64,000 bases of DNA from the NCBI GenBank assembly GCA_039029355.1, contig JBCCGI010000004.1:145942-209941 (forward strand). Direction: 5' to 3'. The first letter of the stretch is position 1; each line of letters begins with the position of its first letter. Below the pieces are notes generated by a model. The model worked only from the letters and a program-made list of their open reading frames with translations. It searched no databases and was not told where the DNA came from. The DNA is from JBCCGI01 sp039029355 (GTDB taxonomy: Bacteria > Planctomycetota > UBA1135 > GCA-002686595). The position numbers and the translations under genes are program-made. Positions 37,127 through 46,492 of this stretch are shown one piece after another.

Positions 37127-38932
37127 ATGCTCGACCGAATGCTGCCCCTCGGAGCCCTGGTGCTCCTTCCCTTCACCGCCCGCCTCCTGGAACCGCCGGC
37201 GCTGGCGCAGGAGGCCGCGCCGCCGGTCCCCGCCCAGCGCCCGCTCGCGACGCTGCTGCCTGAGCGCACGCTCGTCGCGATCGAGGCCCCCGGCCTCGCG
37301 GCGCTTCTGGACGAGGGTCTGGAGCACCCGCTGATGCACGCCCTCGCCGAGGGAGGCCCCGGACAGCTGTTCGCGGCGGAGACCGGCAGCACCCCGGCGG
37401 AGATGCTCGCGGCCGCCGACGCCTACCTTGGGCAGCCGCTGCTGCCGGTGCTCGCCGAGCTGTCCCGCAACGGCGCCGCGCTCGGCCTCGGGCTGGGTGG
37501 CGGCGAGCTGTCGTGGGCGCTGCTCCTGCACGCGGCCGACGAGGGCATCCTGCGCGCCTCGCTCGAGGACGCCTTCGGCCGACTGGAGCAGCAGTTCGAC
37601 GCGCCGGGTGCCTTCGACAAGCCGCACCGACGCGTCGCCGGTGCGGACGTCTGGGGCCTGGGCGACGACGTGCAGCTGGCCGCGCGCGGCGCGCTCTTCG
37701 TCGCCTCCAATCACGAGGCGACGCTGGAGGACGTGCTCGACCTCGCCGCGCAGCCCGACGCGAAGGGCCTGACGGCGCGCGAGTCGTATCGCGACGCCTT
37801 CGCCCACACCGCCTCCGCCCCGCTGCTCCGCGCCTGGGTGGACGTCGAGCGCATGGAGATGCTCGCCGAGCTGACGGGCGGCGGCGGCAACGCCATGAAG
37901 AAGCTGCGCGCCTTCCCACGCACGCCCGAGGCGCAACTACTGCTGGGGCCCGGCGTCGCTTCGCTGGGAACCGCCGACGTCTTCGCGGCCGAGGTCGACG
38001 TCCGCGGCATGCGCCTCGACCTGCGCGTGTCCGGCATCGGCGCCGAGGAGGCCGAGCCGCTGGCGGTCGACGCCAAACGCGCGCTGCCCCCGGCGCTGCG
38101 CCCGCACGACGACGACTGCGGGAGCCTGCTCGCCTACCGCGACTTCGCCGCGGCCTTCACGCGGCGGGCCGAGCTCTTCGACGCCGACCGCATGCCGGGC
38201 TTCGCGAAGGCCGAGGCCGACCTGTCGCTCTTCTTCGGCGGCGCGGACTTCGCCGAGGACGTGCTTCCGGGCATCTCGCCCTGGATGCGCGTGATCGCCC
38301 GCCGCCCGGCGTACGACGCCGGCACGGTGCCCGAGATTCCGCTTCCGGGCGCGCTCGCGCTGCTGAAGCTCGAAGACGCCGACACCATGGGCCCGCGGCT
38401 GATGTCGGCCTTCCAGACCTTCATCGGAGCGATCAACCTCGACCGCGCGCAGAAGGGGGAGGCCTCGTTCCTGCTCGCGCTCGAAGCGGTCGAGGGCGTG
38501 CAGGTCACCGGAGCCCACCTGCCCAAGCCCGGCCCCGAGGACGGCGTCGACGCCGAGTACAACCTGGCCCCCGGCTGCGCGGTGGTGGGAGACACGCTGC
38601 TGCTCGCCACGCACGTGAGCCTGGTACGCGACGCGGTGCGCGAGCTGTCTGCCGGAGCGACGGCCTCCGACTCGGACCCCGTCGAGCACCTGACGCTCGA
38701 CGGCGCTGCGCTCGCGCGGCTGATCGAGGACAACCGCAGCCTCCTGGTGATGCAGAACGCGCTCGAGGAGGGAAACTCGATGGAGGCCGCCGAGGCGGAG
38801 ATCGAGGCCCTGCGCATGCTCGTGGCCACGGTGACGAACGCGCGCATGGCGGCGTCACGGCCGCAGCCGGACCGCACGCTCTTCGAGCTGAGCCTCGACC
38901 TCGCTCCCGTCGACGCGGAGGACCAGCGGTGA
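37127..38932 (+). CDS. Exported DUF3352-like protein
   Basis: 601 residues from ATG 37127, with AAAGGAG at 37111-37117 as ribosome-binding site; an upstream ATG at 37088 lacks one. A signal peptide (LPLGALVLLPFTARLL) is followed by TLLPERTLVAIEAPGLAAL, the N-terminal strand-helix of DUF3352-like proteins, and repeated modules of the same type (for example LAARGALFVASNHEATLEDVL, GCAVVGDTLLLATHVSLV). Function unknown. It is the first gene of a tight + strand operon with the DUF1800 and DUF1501 genes. The stop overlaps the next start (GTGA). Confidence 0.7.
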   Translation: MLDRMLPLGALVLLPFTARLLEPPALAQEAAPPVPAQRPLATLLPERTLVAIEAPGLAALLDEGLEHPLMHALAEGGPGQLFAAETGSTPAEMLAAADAYLGQPLLPVLAELSRNGAALGLGLGGGELSWALLLHAADEGILRASLEDAFGRLEQQFDAPGAFDKPHRRVAGADVWGLGDDVQLAARGALFVASNHEATLEDVLDLAAQPDAKGLTARESYRDAFAHTASAPLLRAWVDVERMEMLAELTGGGGNAMKKLRAFPRTPEAQLLLGPGVASLGTADVFAAEVDVRGMRLDLRVSGIGAEEAEPLAVDAKRALPPALRPHDDDCGSLLAYRDFAAAFTRRAELFDADRMPGFAKAEADLSLFFGGADFAEDVLPGISPWMRVIARRPAYDAGTVPEIPLPGALALLKLEDADTMGPRLMSAFQTFIGAINLDRAQKGEASFLLALEAVEGVQVTGAHLPKPGPEDGVDAEYNLAPGCAVVGDTLLLATHVSLVRDAVRELSAGATASDSDPVEHLTLDGAALARLIEDNRSLLVMQNALEEGNSMEAAEAEIEALRMLVATVTNARMAASRPQPDRTLFELSLDLAPVDAEDQR

Positions 38933-40239
38933 AGGGACGCAGCCTGAAAGCCTGGCGGCCCGGCCGCGGCGAGTGGAACCGAGGAGCGGCCGCGCACCTG
39001 CTGCGGCGCGCGGGCTTCGGAGCGTCACGCGAGGAGGTCGAGCGAGCGCTCGAGGCGGGCCTCGAAGCCACGATCGACGACGTGCTGTCCCGCGACGAGC
39101 ACGACCCCGCCCTGCTCGGCGGCGCGCGGCACCTGGTCGCGGCCGGCAACATCGAGCAGCTCGCCGCGTGGTGGATGGCCCTAATCCTCGGTGGAGGCGC
39201 GCCGCTCCGCGAGCGCGTCACGCTGCTGTGGCACGACCACTTCGCGACGTCGGACGCGAAGGTGGATGACGTGCGGCTGATGTACCGCCAGAACCAGCTC
39301 CTCCGCGAGCACGGCCTGGGCGACTTCCGCCAGCTGCTGCACGAGGTGGCGCGCGACCCGGCGATGCTGCTTTGGCTCGACGGCAACGAGAACAAGCGCG
39401 GCCACCCCAACGAGAACTTCGCCCGCGAGGTGATGGAGCTCTTCGGCCTCGGGATCGGCAACTACACCGAGCGCGACGTGCAGGAGGCCGCGCGCGCGCT
39501 CACCGGCTGGGGCACCAAGGGCCGCGCGTTCCACTACCGCCCGGCGGAGCACGACGACGGCACCAAGACGATCTTCGGGCAGACGGGCGACTTCGGCGGC
39601 GAGGAGGCGATCGACCTCGTGCTCGCCCACCCCGCCTGCGCGCGGCGCATCGCGGCGCGGCTGCTCGAGGAGCTCGTGGCGCCCGACCTCGGCGAGGCCG
39701 CGATCGAGGAAGCGGCGCGCGCGCTGGTCGACTTCGACTGGAACATCGCGCGGACCATCGAGGCCATCGTGCGGTCCGAGCTCTTCTTCTCGGACCGGGC
39801 GCGGCGCTCGCGTATCGCGGGCCCGGTCGAGCTCGTCGCCGCGTCGGTGCGGGCGCTGGAAGCGAGCGTCGCCCCGGCCGACGCGGCGCGCGCCACCGCC
39901 GAGATGGGGCAGGCGCTCTTCCGCCCCCCCTCGGTCAAGGGCTGGGACGGCGGACGCGACTGGATCAACGCGGGCACGTGGCTCGCGCGCCACAACCACC
40001 TGGCGCGCTTGGCGGCGGCGAAGGGCGACGCCCGCCCCGACTTCGCGCGTGCCTTCGGCACTCCCGATGCGGCGCGCTCGGCGGCCGACGCCGTCTTGAC
40101 GGTGCTCGCGCCCGACGGCTGCAACGACGGCTACCGCGACGCGGTGGTCGAGGCGGCCGAGTCCTGCGCGTCGACCGAAGCCGCGCTCGTGCTCGCCGCG
40201 CAGGCGGTGCTGACCTCTCCCGAGTACCAACTCACCTGA
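38929..40239 (+). CDS. DUF1800-family protein
   Basis: 436 residues from GTG 38929, overlapping the previous stop as GTGA, with GGAGG 7 bases upstream. Family landmarks are AAHLLRRAGFGASREEV, TLLWHDHFATS, ENFAREVMELFGLGIG (about 160-176), YTERDVQEAARALTGW and FRPPSVKGWDGGRDWI. DUF1800 and DUF1501 genes nearly always occur as neighbours, and the products are thought to act together in export or cell-surface polymer work, but the activity is unknown. No signal peptide is visible here. Confidence 0.9.
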   Translation: MKGRSLKAWRPGRGEWNRGAAAHLLRRAGFGASREEVERALEAGLEATIDDVLSRDEHDPALLGGARHLVAAGNIEQLAAWWMALILGGGAPLRERVTLLWHDHFATSDAKVDDVRLMYRQNQLLREHGLGDFRQLLHEVARDPAMLLWLDGNENKRGHPNENFAREVMELFGLGIGNYTERDVQEAARALTGWGTKGRAFHYRPAEHDDGTKTIFGQTGDFGGEEAIDLVLAHPACARRIAARLLEELVAPDLGEAAIEEAARALVDFDWNIARTIEAIVRSELFFSDRARRSRIAGPVELVAASVRALEASVAPADAARATAEMGQALFRPPSVKGWDGGRDWINAGTWLARHNHLARLAAAKGDARPDFARAFGTPDAARSAADAVLTVLAPDGCNDGYRDAVVEAAESCASTEAALVLAAQAVLTSPEYQLT

Positions 40240-40243
40240 CGAC

Positions 40244-41425
40244 ATGCTGGCCAATCGCAGACAGATCCTCATCGGCGGCGCGCGCCTGGCGGCGCTGGCG
40301 CCCTTCTACTCCCTCGCGTCCGCGGGCGGAGGCTCGACGCGCGGCGACCGGGTGCTCGTGGTGCTCCAGCTGACCGGCGGCAACGACGGGCTCAACACGG
40401 TCGTGCCTCACCGGCAGGACGAGTACTTCCTGCTGCGCCCCAGCCTGTCGCTCGCGCGCGGGTCGCTGCACGCGATCGACGACGAGCACGGCCTGCACCC
40501 CGAGCTCCGCGGCATCGCCGAGCTGTTCAACGAGGGCGACGTCGCGGTCGTGCACGGCGTGGGCTACCCCAACCCCGATCGCTCCCACTTCCGGTCGATG
40601 GAGATCTGGCACACGGCGGACCTCGACCCCACCCCCGACTCGACCGGCTGGATGGGTCGGCTCGCGGACGGCGTGGCGCGAAGGGCGCCGGGCGAAATGG
40701 CCGCGCTCCACATCGGCGACGAAGGGCTGCCGCTGGCGCTCGCCGGCGAGGACTACTTCACGCCGACGGTGCGCGACGCCGACGGCTTCCGGCTCGCGGG
40801 CGGTGTCGCTTCGCTGCCGGGGGTGCGGACGCGGTTGCTCGAGGGCCCGGCCAAGGGCGACGTCGCGTTCCTGCGCGACGCGGCCCGCAGCACCTACCGC
40901 GCCGCCGCGCGCATGGAGGCGATGACCGCCGCGCGGACGGCGATCGACTACCCGGGCACCGAGCTCGGCCGGCGGCTGCGGCTCGTCGCGCGCCTGATCG
41001 CGGGGAGCTTCGGCACGCGCGTGTTCCACGTCGCGCTCGACGGCTTCGACACCCACGCGAAGCAGCGCCTGGTACACGCCGAGCTGCTGTCGACCGTCTC
41101 GGACGCGCTGTCCGCCTTCCAGCGCGACCTCGACGCGACGGGCGCCGCGGACCGCGTCGCGACGCTGGTCTTCAGCGAGTTCGGGCGCCGCGCGAGGGAG
41201 AACGGCTCGGCGGGGACCGACCACGGCGCCGGCGCCCCGCTGTTCGTAGTCGGCCGCGGCGTGCGCGGCGGCGTGTACGGCACGCCGCCGGACCTGCGCC
41301 GGCTCGAAGAGGGCGACGTGCCCGCGACGACCGACTTCCGCTCGGTGTACGCGGCGCTCGAGCGCGACTGGATGGACCTGGCCGCGTCGTCGGCCGCGCA
41401 CGATCCGCTGCCGTTGATCGGCTAG
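40244..41425 (+). CDS. DUF1501-family protein
   Basis: 393 residues. NRRQILIGGARLAALAPFYSLA is a twin-arginine-like start for an exported protein. The alkaline-phosphatase-like DUF1501 core shows VLQLTGGNDGLNTVVPH, HGVGYPNPDRSHFRSMEIWHTA, LDGFDTH and EFGRRARENGSAGTDHGAGAPLFVVG. The HGAG and Asp/His residues form the expected metal site. It starts 4 bases after the DUF1800 stop and ends the operon. A hairpin follows. Partner of the DUF1800 protein. Confidence 0.9.
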   Translation: MLANRRQILIGGARLAALAPFYSLASAGGGSTRGDRVLVVLQLTGGNDGLNTVVPHRQDEYFLLRPSLSLARGSLHAIDDEHGLHPELRGIAELFNEGDVAVVHGVGYPNPDRSHFRSMEIWHTADLDPTPDSTGWMGRLADGVARRAPGEMAALHIGDEGLPLALAGEDYFTPTVRDADGFRLAGGVASLPGVRTRLLEGPAKGDVAFLRDAARSTYRAAARMEAMTAARTAIDYPGTELGRRLRLVARLIAGSFGTRVFHVALDGFDTHAKQRLVHAELLSTVSDALSAFQRDLDATGAADRVATLVFSEFGRRARENGSAGTDHGAGAPLFVVGRGVRGGVYGTPPDLRRLEEGDVPATTDFRSVYAALERDWMDLAASSAAHDPLPLIG

Positions 41426-41442
41426 TGGGGTGAGTCAGAAGA

Positions 41443-41466
41443 CCCCGGCGGCGCCACCCGCCGGGG
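41443..41466. terminator. Bidirectional terminator hairpin
   Basis: CCCCGGCGG (41443-41451) pairs with CCGCCGGGG (41458-41466) across a 6-base loop. It lies between the convergent DUF1501 (+) and VCBS copy 2 (-) genes. Only a short CCTT follows, so the T-tract is poor. Confidence 0.6.
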
Positions 41467-41488
41467 CCTTGGGCCGGCCTCGCGAGCC

Positions 41489-43513
41489 CTACGGGAGGGC
41501 CTGGACCTGCATGTCCTGGTCGAGCGAACCGGTCGCCGCAACGTCGGCGTGGATCTCGACCGAGAGCCCCTGGTACGCGGCGTACACGGCCGTGGGGATC
41601 GCCTGCGCGGCGGAGACGGTCGCCGTCGAGCCGGCCGGCACGGTGGCGTTGCCCGCGCTCTGGAAGAAGAGCGACCCGTCCGCGGCGTCGCGGACCTCGA
41701 AGAGGACCGCGACCGGCTGGTCGACCTCGTCGTGATTTTGGACGCTCACGGCCAGCGTCAGGACCTCGCCCTGGTAGTCGGCGGGCTGCACGCCCTCGCC
41801 GGTCACCGCGGGCTCGAGCAGCTCGACGCGCTGGTCCGACGCGACGTCGCGCAGGGTCTGCTGAACGCCGGACGGCCAGTGGAGCTCGATCCGATCGATC
41901 GACGCCGCCGCGCCCAACCCGAAGTGGACCATCCGGCTGGGGCTCCCCAGGAAGACCGGGTCGCCCAGGCGCTGGCGCTTCAGCACCGTGCCCGGCAGGT
42001 GCAGGTCCACGCGCACTCCGAGCGCGTCGGGGTGGCCGATGCGGCCGACGAGGTCCATCTCGATCCAGTGACCGGGCGTCGACTGCATCCCGGTGTTCAT
42101 GAACAGCCGGCTGCGGTCCTTGGTGTGGGTCACGTAGACCGAGCCGTTGTTCTGCAGGTAGAAGTCGAGCAGGCCGTCCCCGTTGACGTCGGCCTTGGTG
42201 ACGCTGCGCCCGGCGCCCTCGTCGGCCACGCCGTTGAAGAAGGCCGGCACCTGGAGGAAGGTCGAGTCGCCCTGGTTCTGCCAGAAGTGGTTCGGCGAGC
42301 GCTTCTCGTTGACGATGAAGCTAGCGGCGGGGATGAAGCCGTTGACGACGACCAAGTCCTCCCAGGTGTCGTTGTCGAAGTCCTCCCAGATGATGCCCCA
42401 GGAGGACAGCTTCAGGATCTCGAAGCCGCGGATGATCTTGCCGCTGATCGGCCCCGCGTCGTACGTGCCGTCGACGAACACGCCGCCGTCGTTGCGCAGC
42501 AGCAGGTTGTCGCCGAGGTTGCTGTTGTAGAAGTCCCAGTCGCCGTCGTGGTCGAAGTCGGCGGGGTAGATGCCCATGTTGTAGTGCGGCCGCGTGTCGA
42601 AGCCGGTCGCCGCCGACACGTCGGTGAACGACATCACGCCGCCGGAGAGGTCGTTGCGGTAGAGCGCATTGGGCAGCACCCACAGCCCGAAGTCGTTGCC
42701 CACCTGCAGGTCGGGGTCGCCGTCCTCGTCCCAGTCCAGCGTCCCGGTCGCGAGCGTGCAGCCGGCCGTGGTCTCTCCCTCGGGCGAAACGTACGAGAAG
42801 CCGGGCACCGAGGGCCCGAACACGCCCGAGTTGTCGACGCCGAGCGCCGGGCCGACGTCCTCGAACCAGGGCGACGCTCCGGGGCCGCGGTTCTCGAGCA
42901 GGGCGTTGGGTGCCCCGTAGTGGTACGGGAAGTTGAACTGCACCACGTAGTTCCCGACGTAGAGGTCGAGGTCGCCGTCGACATCGAAGTCCGCCCACGA
43001 GGCGCCGACGCTCCACGCGTGCCCCGCGGCCAGCCCGAGAGCGATCGCATCCTCGACGAACACGCCGCCGCCGGTGTTGACGAAGAACGTGTTGCGGTCG
43101 GCGTTGCAGAGATAGACGTCCTGCAGGCCGTCGGCGTCATAGTCGGCGACGGCCACGCCCATCGACTCGTTGCCGGACAGGTTCGTGATGCCGGAGCCCT
43201 CGATGACATCGGTGAACGTCAGGCCATCCTTGCGGTACAGCGCGTGGGGGCCGGTCGAGTTCTGCACGAACAGGTCCTCATCGCCGTCGGCGTCCATATC
43301 GAACCAGGCCGACCCGCTGCCGATGGTGTAGTTGCTCTTGCTGTCGTCGTGGTCGAACTCGACCCCGAGGCTCTTGGAGGCGTCGCGGAACCAAGCGTCG
43401 CGGCTCTTCGCAGCGATCAGCCCCTGTGCCTCGACCCCTGGACACCACCCCCCGACCGCAAAGAGGACGGCAAAAGCGAGCGGGAGGGAGCGAAACGGGG
43501 AACGTCCGCGCAT
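41489..43513 (-). CDS. Secreted FG-GAP/VCBS-repeat protein with ASPIC/UnbV-like C-terminus (copy 2)
   Basis: 674 residues. Signal peptide LPLAFAVLFAVGGWCPGVEAQ. The repeat loops correspond one by one to copy 1: DMDADGDEDLF, DYDADGLQDVYLCN, DFDVDGDLDLYVGN, DFDHDGDWDFYNSN, DVNGDGLLDFYLQN. The ASPIC-like RMVHFGLGAAASIDRIELHWPSG also aligns. Linking segments such as FDTRPHYNMGI and NFPYHYGAPN are nearly identical in both, but the N-terminal and final 80 residues have diverged. Exported, probably Ca2+-binding. Position next to DUF1800/DUF1501 suggests a shared surface process. Confidence 0.85.
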   Translation of the reverse strand: MRGRSPFRSLPLAFAVLFAVGGWCPGVEAQGLIAAKSRDAWFRDASKSLGVEFDHDDSKSNYTIGSGSAWFDMDADGDEDLFVQNSTGPHALYRKDGLTFTDVIEGSGITNLSGNESMGVAVADYDADGLQDVYLCNADRNTFFVNTGGGVFVEDAIALGLAAGHAWSVGASWADFDVDGDLDLYVGNYVVQFNFPYHYGAPNALLENRGPGASPWFEDVGPALGVDNSGVFGPSVPGFSYVSPEGETTAGCTLATGTLDWDEDGDPDLQVGNDFGLWVLPNALYRNDLSGGVMSFTDVSAATGFDTRPHYNMGIYPADFDHDGDWDFYNSNLGDNLLLRNDGGVFVDGTYDAGPISGKIIRGFEILKLSSWGIIWEDFDNDTWEDLVVVNGFIPAASFIVNEKRSPNHFWQNQGDSTFLQVPAFFNGVADEGAGRSVTKADVNGDGLLDFYLQNNGSVYVTHTKDRSRLFMNTGMQSTPGHWIEMDLVGRIGHPDALGVRVDLHLPGTVLKRQRLGDPVFLGSPSRMVHFGLGAAASIDRIELHWPSGVQQTLRDVASDQRVELLEPAVTGEGVQPADYQGEVLTLAVSVQNHDEVDQPVAVLFEVRDAADGSLFFQSAGNATVPAGSTATVSAAQAIPTAVYAAYQGLSVEIHADVAATGSLDQDMQVQALP

Positions 43514-43660
43514 GGGCGCAGCTCCTGGGGGCTAAGGCTTGGAGGGGTCTGAGTGTGTCTGCTCCGTCAAGTCTAGGTGAAGCCCCCGTATCGCGGGTGT
43601 TGGGCTTTCCCTTACATGGCCTTCAAAATCGCCCCTCACGGCCCCCCAGAGCCCTTGCGG

Positions 43661-44545
43661 CTACAGGCCGCGCAGCCACTCGGGCCGGAAGCGGGCGTGC
43701 TCGGGCGCCGCCAGGACACGATCCAGGGCTGCGACCAGGCCCGGCTGGTCCTTGGGGAGCGTGCCCGAGAGCGCGAGGTAGTTGCTGGCGTGGTTGGAGC
43801 GGAAGATCGACCCGCGTAGGTCGAGCTCGCCCAGGAACGCCCGCAGCTCGGCCGCCAGCTCGATCGGCTCGAGGTGGTCGACCTCTCCGCGCGCGTCCGC
43901 GTCGCCGAGGGGCGTGCCCTCGACCGGCGTCACGACCAGCGTGCTCACGAAGCGCGGCTGGATCGCGTTGACGACCCGGGCCGACCCGAGCGCGTGCTCG
44001 CACGAACGCGCGCGGCCCCCAGCGCCCAGGAGGATCATCGTCGACAGCTGGACGCCGGCCTCGGTCGCCTTGCCGGCGACGCGGATCATCTCGTCGGCGT
44101 CGACGCCCTTCACAAGGTCGTCCAGCACGCGGTCGTCGCCGCTCTCGATGCCGAGGTAGTAGAGCGTCAGCCCCGCCTCGCGCAGCTCGGCCATCTCCTC
44201 GACGCTGCGCACCTGCAGCGACTGCGGCGAGGCGTAGCACGACACGCGCCGCAGGCTGGGGAACGCGTCGCGCAGGGCGTCGAGGATGCGGTGCAGGAAG
44301 CTCGCCTTCGCGACGAGGGCGTCGCCGTCGGCGAGGAACACCTTGCGCACGAGCCCCTCGTCGGTCTGCCCGCGCACCCACTCGATCTCGGCCAGGAGCT
44401 CGTCGATCGGACGGACGCGGAAGCGCTTGTCGCGGTACATGCCGCAGAACGAGCACTCGTTGAAGCTGCAGCCGATGGTCGCCTGCAGGATCAGGCTGTT
44501 CGCCTCGGACGGCGGGCGATAGAGGGTTCCTTCGTAGCGAATCAC
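43661..44545 (-). CDS. Radical SAM protein
   Basis: 294 residues from GTG 44545. The 4Fe-4S motif is GCSFNECSFCGMY, a Cys-x4-Cys-x2-Cys spacing known for one radical SAM subgroup (Cys26, Cys31, Cys34). Other motifs are LADGDALV, YLGIESGDDRVLDDLVKGV and STMILLGAGG, matching the Elp3/MiaB/NifB-like barrel. Substrate unknown. It is divergent from the YheT-like hydrolase gene, with 17 bases between the starts, so the two promoters must overlap the coding starts. Confidence 0.85.
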   Translation of the reverse strand: MIRYEGTLYRPPSEANSLILQATIGCSFNECSFCGMYRDKRFRVRPIDELLAEIEWVRGQTDEGLVRKVFLADGDALVAKASFLHRILDALRDAFPSLRRVSCYASPQSLQVRSVEEMAELREAGLTLYYLGIESGDDRVLDDLVKGVDADEMIRVAGKATEAGVQLSTMILLGAGGRARSCEHALGSARVVNAIQPRFVSTLVVTPVEGTPLGDADARGEVDHLEPIELAAELRAFLGELDLRGSIFRSNHASNYLALSGTLPKDQPGLVAALDRVLAAPEHARFRPEWLRGL

Positions 44546-44562
44546 ACCCGTATCCTAGCCCG

Positions 44563-45606
44563 GTGGCGCCCGGGCTCGACTTTCCCGCGTTCGATCCGCA
44601 TCCGCTGCTCGCGCATCCCTACGCGATGACCCTGGCGAGCACTTTCCCGCGGCGCGAGTCGGCGCAGCTGCGGGCGGCGGCGGAGGAGCGGGTCGTGCCG
44701 ACGACCCCCGGCAACCGCGTGCGGGTGCGTCGCCACCGCCACGGGGACGGCGCGCGCCCGTGGGTCGTGTTGCTCCACGGCCTCGCCGGCGACCTCACGG
44801 CGCCGTACGTCGTGGGGACCGCCGAGAAGGCCTTCCGCGCGGGCTTCGACGTCGCGCGCATGAACGCGCGCAACTGCGGCGGCACCGAGGAGCTCGCCGC
44901 CGGCAGCTACCACGGGGGCACGACCGAAGATCTGCTCGCCGTCGCCACCGCGCTGGCGGCGGACGAGGGCGCGCCGCGCGTGTACCTGATCGGCTTCTCG
45001 CTCGGCGCCAACATGGCCCTGAGGCTGGCGGCGGAGCTGGGCGACGACGCGCCGCGCTGGCTTGCGGCCGCCGCCTGCCTCTCGCCCTGCGTCGACTTCG
45101 CGGCCTCGGTCGACGTGCTGGAGCGCTCGCCGTTCCACCGCCTCTGCCAGCGGCGCTTCCTGCGCTCGCTGCGGCGCATGTTGCGGCGCCGCGATGAGCT
45201 TCACGGACTGCGGCTCGACCTGAGCGGGCTGGACCGCATCCGGTCGCTGCGCGAGTTCGACGCGCGTTTCACCGCGCCGCTGGGGGGCTTCGACGGCGTC
45301 GATGCGTACTACGAGCAGGCGAGCGCCGTCACGCAACTACCCCGCGTCCGGATCCCCGCCCTGCTCGTGGCCGCCCGCGACGACCCGCTGGTTCCATTCG
45401 CCACGTTCGAGCGCGACGAGGTGCGTCGCAATGACCGCCTGACCGTCCTGGCCACCGCGCGTGGCGGCCACGTGTCCTTTCTCGCGCGGCGCCCCGCACG
45501 CGGAACCGACGGGCGGGATGCCGACCGCCGGTGGGGTGAGTGTCGGCTCATCGGGTTTTGCCGCGCGCTAGAGCGTGGCGCGAGCGGCGACGACCTGCCT
45601 CGGTAG
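44563..45606 (+). CDS. YheT-family alpha/beta-hydrolase
   Basis: 347 residues from GTG 44563, cytosolic. Motifs follow the YheT (hydrolase_4) group: LLHGLAGDLTAPYV, MNARNCGGTEEL, the nucleophile elbow IGFSLGANMALRL with Ser in GFSLG (near residue 146), an acid residue in AARDDPLVP (near 269) and a late His in RGGHVSFLAR. These enzymes are carboxyl-esterase- or acylglycerol-lipase-like, and the physiological substrate is not known. It starts 17 bases from the radical SAM gene on the opposite strand. Confidence 0.85.
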   Translation: MAPGLDFPAFDPHPLLAHPYAMTLASTFPRRESAQLRAAAEERVVPTTPGNRVRVRRHRHGDGARPWVVLLHGLAGDLTAPYVVGTAEKAFRAGFDVARMNARNCGGTEELAAGSYHGGTTEDLLAVATALAADEGAPRVYLIGFSLGANMALRLAAELGDDAPRWLAAAACLSPCVDFAASVDVLERSPFHRLCQRRFLRSLRRMLRRRDELHGLRLDLSGLDRIRSLREFDARFTAPLGGFDGVDAYYEQASAVTQLPRVRIPALLVAARDDPLVPFATFERDEVRRNDRLTVLATARGGHVSFLARRPARGTDGRDADRRWGECRLIGFCRALERGASGDDLPR

Positions 45607-45680
45607 CTTTGGCGAGCCTCCGGGTGTTACACTTCTCGGACTTCCCTTCTCCCCCAAAGTACCCACCAGACGACGCGGAC

Positions 45681-46001
45681 ATGGTTACCACCGAAGATGT
45701 TTACGGCCAGCTCAAGCAGGTCTTCGATCCCGAGATCCCGGTCAACATCGTGGACCTCGGCCTGGTCTACGACGTGAAGATCGACGGCGCCACGTGCAAC
45801 GTCACGATGACGCTGACCTCGCAGGCCTGTCCCGAGGCCAAGACCATCCCCGACGTCGTTCGCCGCCGCGTCACTTCGATCGAAGGCATCGACGACACCG
45901 AGGTCAGCGTCGTGTGGGAGCCGCAGTGGACCCCGCAGATGATCTCCGCCGAAGGCCGTGTGATCCTCGGCATCGAGGACGAAGACGGCGAAGAGGAGTA
46001 G
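45681..46001 (+). CDS. SufT-like MIP18/DUF59-domain protein
   Basis: 106 residues from ATG 45681; the frame is open upstream but the extra residues do not fit the family. The MIP18/DUF59 motif DPEIPVNIVDLGLVYDVKID is followed by VTMTLTSQACPEA with the conserved Cys and EVSVVWEPQWTPQMIS. Members help to assemble or mature Fe-S clusters (SufT, PaaD, MIP18). No suf genes flank it here. The radical SAM enzyme and KorAB elsewhere in the window require Fe-S clusters. Confidence 0.85.
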   Translation: MVTTEDVYGQLKQVFDPEIPVNIVDLGLVYDVKIDGATCNVTMTLTSQACPEAKTIPDVVRRRVTSIEGIDDTEVSVVWEPQWTPQMISAEGRVILGIEDEDGEEE

Positions 46002-46022
46002 CCGCCTCCACGGCGCCCGTTT

Positions 46023-46058
46023 GGATCAACCCGGGGATCAACCCGGGGACCAACCCGG
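46023..46058. repeat. 12-bp tandem repeat, three copies
   Basis: GGATCAACCCGG occurs three times head to tail (46023-46034, 46035-46046, and 46047-46058 with T to C). It lies in the gap between the convergent SufT-like and TPR genes. Confidence 0.85.
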
Positions 46059-46100
46059 CCCCTCGCGCGAAGCTCGCCGCGGGAGGGGCTTCGAGCGCCG

Positions 46101-46481
46101 CTACTGAACGACGTTCATGCCGCCCGGATCCGCGGGCGGCGGTGCGTTCGGGTTGGTCTTGAGCTCTTCCTTCCAGGAGAGCATCCGCGCCTTGGCCTGC
46201 GCCTTCTCGGCGTCGTCGATCCGATCCATGCGCTGGTAGATCATCGACAGGCTGGTGAACGCCTGCGGATCGCTCGGCGTCATCTCGGTCAGGCGCAGCA
46301 CGCTCTCGAGCGCATCCTTCAGCTTGCCCGCGTGCATCTGCGCCATCGACAGCGCCTGCAGGCACTCGGCGCGCTCGGGGTCGAGCGCGAGCGCTTGCTG
46401 GAACGCGTCGATCGCTTCGGCGTGTTTCCCCTGCCCGTAGAGCGACAGGCCTTGCAGGTAGAGCTCTTTGACGTCTGCCAC
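46101..46481 (-). CDS. Tetratricopeptide-repeat protein
   Basis: 126 residues. Two to three TPR units are visible (LYLQGLSLYGQGKHAEAIDAFQQALALDP, then AECLQALSMAQMHAGKLKDALES, then AFTSLSMIYQRMDRIDDAEKAQ), and a Pro/Asn-rich tail follows. No signal peptide, so it is a cytosolic adaptor. It begins 12 bases after the PEP carboxykinase stop on the same strand and is probably co-transcribed with it. No specific partner can be named. Confidence 0.8.
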   Translation of the reverse strand: MADVKELYLQGLSLYGQGKHAEAIDAFQQALALDPERAECLQALSMAQMHAGKLKDALESVLRLTEMTPSDPQAFTSLSMIYQRMDRIDDAEKAQAKARMLSWKEELKTNPNAPPPADPGGMNVVQ

Positions 46482-46492
46482 GGCGTCCTAGC

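Noticed and set aside
41549..43552. 667-codon + strand frame opposite VCBS copy 2
   Set aside because: Low-complexity Val/Arg/Asp translation mirrored from the Asp-rich repeats.
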